A stretch of DNA of 10,119 nt, from positions 1 through 10,119 of the forward strand of contig JAISRD010000160.1 in NCBI GenBank assembly GCA_031273835.1. Reading direction: 5' to 3'. The notes under the pieces are model-generated. The model was not told the DNA's origin. It searched no databases and worked only from the letters and a program-made list of their open reading frames with translations. Made by a program: the position numbers and the translations under genes. Below, piece after piece: positions 1 through 6,039 of this stretch. The stretch is from Treponema sp. (GTDB lineage: Bacteria > Spirochaetota > Spirochaetia > Treponematales > Breznakiellaceae). Position 1 is the stretch's first letter. Each line of letters begins with the position of its first letter.

Positions 1-970
1 TGGGGTCAAAGTACAGGGCCGCGTGGCCCGCCGTTTCAGGCAGGGAAGCCGCCCGGGCGCAGGCCACCGGGACCCCCGAGGCCATGGCCTCCAAAACCCC
101 AAGGCCGAAACCTTCGTACATGGAGGGGAAAACCACAAAATCAGCGCCGGCGTAGAGTTCCGGCAGGCTTGTAAAAGGAAAATGGCCGGTAAAAAAGATG
201 TCGTTCCGGTACTTCGAGGCCGCCGCGGCGTCCTTGACCGTTTCCGCCTGATGGCTGTCCCCGCCGGCCAGTACCAGCCTGTGGGGATGACGGGTCCTTT
301 CCTTAAAAATACGGAAGGCCTCAATGAGGGTGATATGGTTTTTTACCGGATGATCTATGCGGGAAGCGTAGAGTATGTAGGGGCGGCGGAAACTAAAGGG
401 CTGTATCAGCACCACCCTTTCATCGCTCCTTGTACGGGGATAGAAAAGCGACAGATCCACCCCGTTGGGGATCACCTCGATCCTCGACTCCCTGACATTT
501 ATCAGAGCCATCAACTCCTGCTTGACAAATTCACTGACGGCGATAACCCGGTCAAGGTTGCGCAGGGCGTTGGGAAGTATCATACGTATGACCCCCAGGG
601 ATTCCCTGGTCTTCCGGGTCCCCCAATAGGCGGCCAGGTCGTGTACCGTACCGACGGAAGGACAGGGCGATTTATAGGGAATACGACGGTGGGCCGCCGG
701 AAAGAAACAGGCGTCGTACAGCCTGGATTCGGCAAAGCGGGGATACCGTAAGAGATGCCAGAGGGTATTGGCGGTACGCCCCAAAAATCGGCAGCGGGGG
801 ACAAATTCACAGTTTTCCGCCGCTTCCGTATATACAAAACGGTCAAAATCCCAGCCGAAAAGCTCAAAGCGGTCCCCCGAAGGGGGAATACGCCTGAGCA
901 GTTCCATCAAATAAACACCTATGCCCGAACGCCCCCCGGCGGAGGCAAATGTGTCTATTCCTATTTTCAT
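1..970 (-). CDS. GT4-family glycosyltransferase, 3' end cut by window edge
   Basis: Translating the minus strand from the ATG at 970-968 gives an uninterrupted frame of 323 residues running off the left edge. It begins MKIGIDTFASAGGRSGIGVY. This is a GT-B fold retaining glycosyltransferase of the GT4 type. The N-terminus has the glycine-rich acceptor-side loop (G-G-R-S-G-I-G). The middle contains V-I-A-V-S-E-F-V and V-I-P-N-G-V-D, the usual interdomain segments. The C-terminal half carries the nucleotide-sugar signature S-M-Y-E-G-F-G-L-G-V-L-E-A, with the E-x7-E pair at about residues 286 and 294, followed by A-S-G-V-P-V-A and S-L-P-E-T-A-G. Family members are usually 350-390 residues, so about 30-60 residues are missing. 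It probably transfers a sugar from an NDP-sugar to an envelope glycan or glycolipid; donor and acceptor cannot be read from sequence. It is transcribed away from the nrdR operon. No upstream in-frame ATG, GTG or TTG was seen close by, so the start is likely correct, although a G-rich stretch that could act as a Shine-Dalgarno lies unusually far (about 21 nt) upstream. Confidence 0.9.
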   Translation of the reverse strand, partial: MKIGIDTFASAGGRSGIGVYLMELLRRIPPSGDRFELFGWDFDRFVYTEAAENCEFVPRCRFLGRTANTLWHLLRYPRFAESRLYDACFFPAAHRRIPYKSPCPSVGTVHDLAAYWGTRKTRESLGVIRMILPNALRNLDRVIAVSEFVKQELMALINVRESRIEVIPNGVDLSLFYPRTRSDERVVLIQPFSFRRPYILYASRIDHPVKNHITLIEAFRIFKERTRHPHRLVLAGGDSHQAETVKDAAAASKYRNDIFFTGHFPFTSLPELYAGADFVVFPSMYEGFGLGVLEAMASGVPVACARAASLPETAGHAALYFDP

Positions 971-977
971 GGGCTTG

Positions 978-986
978 AGTGTAGCA
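978..986 (-). promoter_or_regulatory. possible extended -10 element next to the glycosyltransferase start
   Basis: On the minus strand this reads TGCTACACT, a TGn plus TACACT extended -10 match (4 of 6 to TATAAT). The hexamer ends 7 nt before the ATG at 970, which would put transcription start at or next to the start codon and give a leaderless or nearly leaderless mRNA. The -35 position (TTTCCC) is poor. This is a weak call. Confidence 0.2.
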
Positions 987-1025
987 GATTTCCCCCCTAA
1001 GGGAAAGGCTCAACGGGGGATCGTT

Positions 1026-1061
1026 GCCGGGATAAATCCCGGCGGTGCCGGGGCCTTTTTT
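1026..1061 (+). terminator. intrinsic-terminator-like hairpin pair with T-run, no plus-strand gene upstream
   Basis: Two mutually exclusive perfect hairpins are visible. One is gccggga (1026-1032), loop taaa, tcccggc (1037-1043). The other is cccggc (1038-1043), loop ggt, gccggg (1047-1052), followed by gcc and six T (1056-1061). The second has intrinsic-terminator form in the plus direction. The only gene upstream is on the minus strand and starts at 970. The hairpin may therefore block antisense or divergent read-through into the nrdR promoter. The T-run itself can pair with the AAAAAA at 1065-1070. Confidence 0.45.
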
Positions 1062-1106
1062 CGCAAAAAACCCTCCTTAATTTCGGTAAAAACACCGGTA
1101 TACTAC

Positions 1107-1135
1107 TTGCGACACAACAGATAGTATGGTATAGT
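1107..1135 (+). promoter_or_regulatory. sigma-70-type promoter of the nrdR operon
   Basis: The -35 element TTGCGA (1107-1112, 4 of 6) and the -10 element TATAGT (1130-1135, 5 of 6) are separated by exactly 17 nt. Transcription would begin near 1142, leaving a leader of about 94 nt before the nrdR GTG. This is the best promoter match in the divergent gap. A second TATACT at 1187-1192 lacks a convincing -35. The spacer contains a candidate NrdR box, which supports this being the regulated promoter. Confidence 0.5.
1112..1127 (+). promoter_or_regulatory. candidate NrdR box 1, inside the promoter spacer
   Basis: The sequence acacaacagatagtat matches 13 of 16 positions of the known NrdR-box consensus ACACwATATATwGTGT (consensus recalled from the family literature, not computed here). 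It lies between the -35 and -10 elements, where a bound repressor would exclude RNA polymerase. Autoregulation of nrdR together with an nrd gene is a common arrangement. Confidence 0.5.
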
Positions 1136-1153
1136 TACTTTACTGGCGGAATT

Positions 1154-1169
1154 CCGCTATATATAAGGC
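1154..1169 (+). promoter_or_regulatory. candidate NrdR box 2, just downstream of the predicted start
   Basis: The sequence ccgctatatataaggc matches about 11 of 16 consensus positions, with a perfect CTATATATA core. It starts 42 bp after box 1, close to four helical turns, so both sites would face the same side of the DNA. NrdR boxes normally occur as helically phased pairs, most often about three turns apart. It overlaps a perfect 12-bp palindrome gcggaattccgc (1146-1157). A similar-scoring AT-rich site at 1179-1194 is less well phased. Confidence 0.33.
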
Positions 1170-1225
1170 CCCATAGGTCCCGTATTTATACTGTTCGGGA
1201 GGGTGTTTTTCAATATTTGTAGTGT

Positions 1226-1229
1226 GAGG
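1226..1229 (+). promoter_or_regulatory. ribosome binding site that decides the nrdR start
   Basis: GAGG sits 6 nt before the GTG at 1236. The longer frame from the GTG at 1203 would add 11 residues (F-F-N-I-C-S and so on) that do not belong to the NrdR family and would bury this site inside the coding region. The 1236 start puts the zinc ribbon at the very N-terminus (V-R-C-P-H-C-G), as is normal for NrdR. Confidence 0.6.
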
Positions 1230-1235
1230 TTGGCG

Positions 1236-1739
1236 GTGCGTTGCCCCCATTGCGGCAATTATGACGATAAGGTTATCGAATCCCGGACTCTTGCCAACGG
1301 CGAGGCTATCAGGCGGCGGCGGGAATGTAACGGCTGCGGCTACCGCTTTACCAGTTACGAGCGGATCGAGGAAAAGCAGTTCATGGTGGTTAAGAGGGAC
1401 GACAGGAGGGAGCCCTTTGACCGGCTTAAGCTGGAACGGGGGGTCCGGCGGGCCCTGGAAAAACGGCCCGTATCCCAGATGCAGATAGAAAGCCTGGTCA
1501 ACGACATAGAGGATGAGGCCGAAATGGCCGGCAGGGCCAGCCATGAAATTGTCTCCCGGTCCCTGGGGGATTTGATACTGGAAAAACTCGGCAAACTGGA
1601 CAAGGTGGCCTATATACGCTTCGCCTCGGTTTACCGGAATTTTGAAAATTTGGACGAATTTATGAAAGAAATAAAAAAAATAGGAACCCCGGACAGGAAG
1701 CGCGTAAACGCGGCCACAGGTTCCGTGGAGGAAAAGTGA
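1236..1739 (+). CDS. nrdR: transcriptional repressor NrdR
   Basis: A 167-residue protein, near the usual NrdR length of 150-170. NrdR is a cytoplasmic repressor of ribonucleotide reductase genes that senses ATP/dATP through its ATP-cone and oligomerises to bind paired NrdR boxes. The N-terminal zinc ribbon has C3-P-H-C6 and C31-N-G-C34, with the family signature R-R-R-R-E-C-N-G-C-G-Y-R-F-T-S-Y-E-R at about residues 26-43. The ATP-cone follows at about 49-140 (M-V-V-K-R-D through A-Y-I-R-F-A-S-V-Y-R-N-F). It is the first gene of the apparent operon. Its TGA stop (1737-1739) overlaps the GTG start of nrdD by 4 bp, so the two are likely translationally coupled. Candidate NrdR boxes lie in its own promoter, implying autoregulation together with the class III reductase it precedes. 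The C-terminal about 20 residues are basic and not conserved. Confidence 0.96.
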   Translation: MRCPHCGNYDDKVIESRTLANGEAIRRRRECNGCGYRFTSYERIEEKQFMVVKRDDRREPFDRLKLERGVRRALEKRPVSQMQIESLVNDIEDEAEMAGRASHEIVSRSLGDLILEKLGKLDKVAYIRFASVYRNFENLDEFMKEIKKIGTPDRKRVNAATGSVEEK

Positions 1740-3790
1740 TTCGCAGCGTGGTAAAGCGCTCCGGCCAAATAGAAGACTATGACCGGAATAAGATACGCGA
1801 CGCCCTTGCCAGGGCCTTTAACGCGGTAAAAGGCAAAGAGGGGGACTGCGGCCGGAGGGTCGAAGAACTAAGCGCCTCCGTGGAAAAGCTTATTATGGCC
1901 ATGATGGAGGGTCGGCATCCCAATTCTATCCCCGCCATAGAAGAAATACAGGATATGGTCGAAACCGCCCTTATCGAAGCCAGGGAAGCCGCCGTGGCCA
2001 AGGCCTATATACTGTACCGGGCCCGCCACGAGGCCATGCGGGACGCCAGGGCCCTCATGCTGGACATAGACTCCACCATGGACGGTTACCTTAAACAATC
2101 CGACTGGCGGGTCAACGAAAACGCCAATGTCAATTATTCACTGGGGGGCCTGATCCTCCACAATTCGGGGAGCATCACGGCAAATTACTGGCTTAAGAAC
2201 ATCTATTCCCGGGAAATCGCCGACGCCCACCGCAACGCGGATTTTCACATCCACGATCTCTCGATGTTTTCAGGTTACTGCGCTGGCTGGTCCCTGCGGC
2301 AGCTTATCGCCGAAGGCCTAGGCGGGGTGCCGGACAAAATATCCAGCAGGCCCGCAAAGCACCTTTCCACCCTGATGCAGCAATCGGTGAATTTTTTGGG
2401 CTGCCTGCAGAACGAATGGGCCGGCGCCCAGGCCTTTTCCTCCTTCGACACCTATACGGCCCCCTTTATCAAGGCCGACAAGCTTTCCGACAGGGAGCTT
2501 AAGCAATGCCTGCAGAGCTTTATCTTCGGGGTGAATACCCCCAGCCGCTGGGGCAGCCAGGCGCCCTTTACCAATATCACCCTGGACTGGAGCTGCCCGG
2601 AGGACCTCAAAAACAAAAAGGCCGTGGTGGGCGGCGGGGAAGCGGATTTTTGCTACGGCGACTGTAAAGAAGAGATGGACCGTGTCAACAGGGCCTTTAT
2701 AGAACTTATGCTTGACGGGGATTCCGAGGGCCGGGGCTTCCAGTACCCCATCCCTACCTACAACATCACGGCGGATTTTGACTGGGACAGCCCCAACGCC
2801 CAGCTCCTCTTCGAGATGACCAGCCGCTACGGAACCCCCTACTTCCAGAATTTCGTCAACTCCGATTTGGACCCGGCGGACGTGCGGTCCATGTGTTGCC
2901 GTCTCCAGCTGGACAAGCGGGAACTGCGGAAACGGGGAGGGGGCCTCTTCGGCTCCGACGAACTGACCGGTTCCATCGGGGTGGTAACGATAAACCTCCC
3001 CCGTATCGGCTACCTTGCCAAAAACAGGGATGATTTTTTTCACCGCCTTGCGGCCCTCATGATCCTTGCCAAGGAAAGCCTCCGCATCAAACGGAAAACG
3101 GTGAACAAACTCCTGGAAACGGGCCTTTTCCCCTATACCAGGCGTTATCTGCGTACCCTGGACAACCACTTTAACACCATAGGCCTCGTGGGGATGAACG
3201 AGTGCATACTCAACTTCCTCGGCAGGGGCATCACCATTGCCGATGAGGAAGGCCGGGACTTCGCGCTCACCACGCTGGACTTTATGCGCCGTAAGCTCGC
3301 CGACTTTCAGGAAGAAACGGGGGAACTCTTTAACCTGGAGGCGACCCCGGCGGAATCCACCAGTTACCGCCTGGCCAGGCACGACAAGCAGCGCTACCCC
3401 GACATCATCACATCGGGAACCGGGGAACCCTACTATACCAACTCGACCCAGCTTCCGGTGATGTATACCGAGGATATTTTTGAAGCGCTGGACCTCCAGG
3501 AAGAGCTGCAAAGCGCCTATACCGGCGGTACGGTGTTTCATACCTTTGTGGGCGAAGCCATTGAGGACTGGCGTACCTGCCGGAACCTGGTTAAAACAAT
3601 CGCCCACAACTACCGTATCCCCTATTTTACCATTTCCCCCACCTTTTCGGTCTGCCCCGTCCACGGCTACCTTAAGGGTGAACATTTCTTCTGTCCCAAG
3701 TGCCGGAAGGAAGAGGAACAGCGGCTGAAAAAACGTATCGCCGCCCTGGAAAAGGAAAAGGAAGAAATTCTTTGCGGACAGGCGGTTTAA
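1736..3790 (+). CDS. nrdD: anaerobic ribonucleoside-triphosphate reductase, barrel subunit lacking the glycyl-radical domain
   Basis: A 684-residue class III reductase that converts NTPs to dNTPs without oxygen. An N-terminal ATP-cone (about residues 1-95) provides allosteric control. The ten-stranded barrel follows: D-F-H-I-H-D (near 170), Y-C-A-G-W-S with C182, N-T-P-S-R-W-G, then S-M-C-C-R with C387 and C388 (thiyl-radical region), and G-S-I-G-V-V-T-I-N-L-P-R. Near the C-terminus C640-P-V-H643 and C653-P-K-C656 form the zinc site. In ordinary NrdD the glycyl-radical loop follows within a few tens of residues. Here only a 28-residue charged helix follows (L664, I668, L671, I678 in a/d heptad register; C680 near the end) and then a TAA stop. 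The missing loop is encoded by the next gene in another frame. The GTG start overlaps nrdR by 4 bp, with GGAGG at 1727-1731. A sequencing error is unlikely because a single frameshift could not join the two frames: the downstream frame has its own TAA stop at 3883-3885. Confidence 0.95.
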   Translation: MIRSVVKRSGQIEDYDRNKIRDALARAFNAVKGKEGDCGRRVEELSASVEKLIMAMMEGRHPNSIPAIEEIQDMVETALIEAREAAVAKAYILYRARHEAMRDARALMLDIDSTMDGYLKQSDWRVNENANVNYSLGGLILHNSGSITANYWLKNIYSREIADAHRNADFHIHDLSMFSGYCAGWSLRQLIAEGLGGVPDKISSRPAKHLSTLMQQSVNFLGCLQNEWAGAQAFSSFDTYTAPFIKADKLSDRELKQCLQSFIFGVNTPSRWGSQAPFTNITLDWSCPEDLKNKKAVVGGGEADFCYGDCKEEMDRVNRAFIELMLDGDSEGRGFQYPIPTYNITADFDWDSPNAQLLFEMTSRYGTPYFQNFVNSDLDPADVRSMCCRLQLDKRELRKRGGGLFGSDELTGSIGVVTINLPRIGYLAKNRDDFFHRLAALMILAKESLRIKRKTVNKLLETGLFPYTRRYLRTLDNHFNTIGLVGMNECILNFLGRGITIADEEGRDFALTTLDFMRRKLADFQEETGELFNLEATPAESTSYRLARHDKQRYPDIITSGTGEPYYTNSTQLPVMYTEDIFEALDLQEELQSAYTGGTVFHTFVGEAIEDWRTCRNLVKTIAHNYRIPYFTISPTFSVCPVHGYLKGEHFFCPKCRKEEEQRLKKRIAALEKEKEEILCGQAV

Positions 3791-3894
3791 GAAAGGCGCG
3801 TAGGGGCGCGCAAATCGGCTTTTACTGCGGACTGCGGCGGGAAAAGCGTTAATTTTTGAAACATTAGTTTTGAAGGGAGTTTTAAAAGGAGTAT
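3791..3894 (+). other. 104-nt spacer between the two halves of the split reductase
   Basis: This gap is unusually long compared with the overlapping or near-abutting junctions elsewhere in the operon. It contains a small GC hairpin (gcgcg 3796-3800, cgcgc 3807-3811, 6-nt loop), a 7-bp tandem repeat ACTGCGG-ACTGCGG starting at 3824, and an AT-rich stretch from about 3850. No T-run follows the hairpin closely enough for an intrinsic terminator. A TTGAAA at 3856-3861 has no good -10 partner, so I do not call a promoter. It is too short for a group I or II intron, and no open frame bridges it. Confidence 0.4.
3886..3891 (+). promoter_or_regulatory. strong but tightly spaced ribosome binding site for the glycyl-radical/redoxin gene
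   Basis: AAGGAG lies 3 nt before the ATG at 3895. An earlier AGGGAG-like stretch (3874-3879) is farther away. Its presence shows the second half of the reductase is translated independently rather than by frameshifting from nrdD. Confidence 0.6.
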
Positions 3895-4455
3895 ATGAAA
3901 AGTCTTGAGGCAATTGAAAACGAACTGGCCGCGGCGGGGGAGGCCCTTTCCCAGGTAAAGGGAACGCCTGCGGAGGTTTATAGCCGTATTGTGGGGTACT
4001 ACCGCTCGGTACGAAACTGGAACAGGGGGAAGCGGGAAGAATACGGGGAAAGGACGGTCTTTAAGCCCGACGCGGCCCTCCTTACGGCATGCCTGCCCAA
4101 AGCGGACCGCCCCGGGCGGGGGGACGCCGCCGCCCTTCCGGGGGAAGAAGGGCCGGCCGGTAAAGCCGCCGGGACGGAGGAAGCCGCCAGGATACTGCTC
4201 TTTGTGCGGCCCTCCTGCCCCAGCTGCCCTTCCGCCAAAACCGCGGCGGACAGACTCGGTATTCCGGTGGATCTCTACGACGCCGATACCGACGAGGGCC
4301 TTGCCGAGGCGGTAAAGCGCAATGTCCTTTCCACCCCCACGGCGATACTCCTTTCCGGCAGGGGGGAGGAGTTGAACAGGGCCAGGGCTGTGGAAGAGAT
4401 AGCCGGGCTGGGGGCTTCCCGGCGGCCGGACGCCCTCGAACCCCTGGCGGTCTAA
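3895..4455 (+). CDS. stand-alone NrdD glycyl-radical domain fused to a thioredoxin/glutaredoxin-like domain
   Basis: A 186-residue protein with three visible parts. Residues 1-22 form a predicted helix with heptad spacing (L4, I7, L11, A14, L18, V21). Residues 27-57 are the C-terminal class III reductase segment: E-V-Y-S-R-I-V-G34-Y-Y-R-S-V, then N-W-N-R-G-K-R-E-E-Y and E-R-T-V-F. Gly34 is the predicted radical glycine. A Pro/Gly/Ala-rich linker (about 58-95) leads to a redoxin fold: strand I-L-L-F-V, active site C108-P-S-C111, helix, strand, and cis-Pro motif S-T-P148-T. The gene sits between nrdD and nrdG, and nrdD lacks exactly the segment found here, so I infer it completes the reductase in trans. 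NrdG would radicalise Gly34, and the redoxin domain would deliver electrons to the reductase active site. A GrcA/YfiD-like spare-part role is less likely because the upstream NrdD has no radical glycine of its own. ATG is the only reasonable start; an in-frame stop lies 12 nt upstream. Confidence 0.85.
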   Translation: MKSLEAIENELAAAGEALSQVKGTPAEVYSRIVGYYRSVRNWNRGKREEYGERTVFKPDAALLTACLPKADRPGRGDAAALPGEEGPAGKAAGTEEAARILLFVRPSCPSCPSAKTAADRLGIPVDLYDADTDEGLAEAVKRNVLSTPTAILLSGRGEELNRARAVEEIAGLGASRRPDALEPLAV

Positions 4456-4461
4456 GAGCCC

Positions 4462-5154
4462 GTGCCGGAGCCCCGGGTCGTATTACGGAAGACCAGTCTT
4501 GTGGACTATCCTCCGTTTATAAGCGGGGTTCTCTTTTTTCCCGGCTGTAATCTGCGCTGCCCCTGGTGCCACAACCGGGACCTGGTCCTTCCGGCACCCG
4601 GCGGCGGGCCCCCCGGTTCTATCGGCCTCAGCCGGGCCCTGGCCGGACTTGAAAAAAGGCGCGGACTTTTGGGGGGCGTCGTCATAAGCGGCGGGGAACC
4701 GACCCTGTATCCGGCCCTGGCGGATCTTATCGCGCGGATCAGGGAACTGGGCCTTAAGGTTAAGCTCGATACCAACGGATTAAGGCCCGGCGTACTGGAA
4801 GGGCTCTTTGCCGCTCCCCAAACCAGTCCCGACTATATCGCCCTGGATCTGAAAACCGCCCCCGAACGCTACGTTGAACTGCTGCCTCCGGAACCCGCGG
4901 CCTCTCCGGTTCCCGGCGGGGAAAACAGGGGGCGCTTCGCGGGCGGAACCCCCGGAGCGGCCCTGAGGCGCAGCGCCGCCCTGATTCGCGCTTCGGGGGG
5001 GGCCCATGAATTCCGGAGCCTGGAACTGCCGGGGGGCTATTTTACCGCCGGCGACCGGGCGGCCCTGGCGGAACTTGCCGGGGACAGCCCCTGGAAAATA
5101 AGGCCCTTCATCCCCGGAGGCTGCCTTGACCCGGCGTGGGACAGGATCGCCTAG
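4462..5154 (+). CDS. nrdG: anaerobic ribonucleotide reductase activating protein (radical SAM)
   Basis: A 230-residue radical-SAM activase. The cluster motif C29-N-L-R-C33-P-W-C36-H-N is the CxxxCxxC that binds the 4Fe-4S cluster and S-adenosylmethionine. S-G-G-E-P-T (76-81) is the SAM-binding GGE segment, and D-T-N-G (103-106) and Y-I-A-L-D-L-K (125-131) follow in the usual order. The N-terminus L-R-K-T-S-L-V-D-Y-P matches the NrdG/PFL-activase-like subgroup. The enzyme would abstract hydrogen from the glycyl residue of the class III reductase, here Gly34 of the protein encoded 6 nt upstream. A Pro/Gly-rich, low-complexity stretch at about 142-166 replaces part of the C-terminal half of the barrel region and is unusual. 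The GTG start at 4462 has no clear Shine-Dalgarno, suggesting coupling to the preceding gene. Assignment to NrdG rather than another glycyl-radical activase rests mainly on the operon. Confidence 0.9.
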   Translation: MPEPRVVLRKTSLVDYPPFISGVLFFPGCNLRCPWCHNRDLVLPAPGGGPPGSIGLSRALAGLEKRRGLLGGVVISGGEPTLYPALADLIARIRELGLKVKLDTNGLRPGVLEGLFAAPQTSPDYIALDLKTAPERYVELLPPEPAASPVPGGENRGRFAGGTPGAALRRSAALIRASGGAHEFRSLELPGGYFTAGDRAALAELAGDSPWKIRPFIPGGCLDPAWDRIA

Positions 5155-5199
5155 CGCGGGCCCTTGCGTTCCCCCGGCCTTCCGGGTTTCAATAGTACC

Positions 5200-6035
<836 letters not shown>

Positions 6036-6039
<4 letters not shown>

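Noticed and set aside
23..751. Plus-strand open frame of 242 residues opposite the glycosyltransferase
   Set aside because: The minus-strand frame shows a full GT4 motif set through this whole stretch; the plus frame has no recognisable domain.
1179..1194. Third NrdR-box-like sequence cccgtatttatactgt
   Set aside because: About 11 of 16 matches but mostly the A/T core, and its 25-bp spacing from box 2 is not a whole number of helical turns.
1203..1235. Longer nrdR N-terminus from the GTG at 1203
   Set aside because: It adds 11 unrelated residues before the zinc ribbon; a GAGG at correct spacing supports the GTG at 1236.
3785..3897. Programmed frameshift, intein or intron joining nrdD to the glycyl-radical gene
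   Set aside because: The frames differ, an in-frame TAA at 3883-3885 precedes the ATG, the gap is only 104 nt, no intein motifs are present, and the second gene has its own ribosome site.
2318..3913. Minus-strand open frame of 531 residues opposite nrdD
   Set aside because: It lies antisense to a gene with clear NrdD motifs. The translation is a low-conservation mix of Gly, Val, Phe and Pro typical of antisense frames in GC-rich genes.
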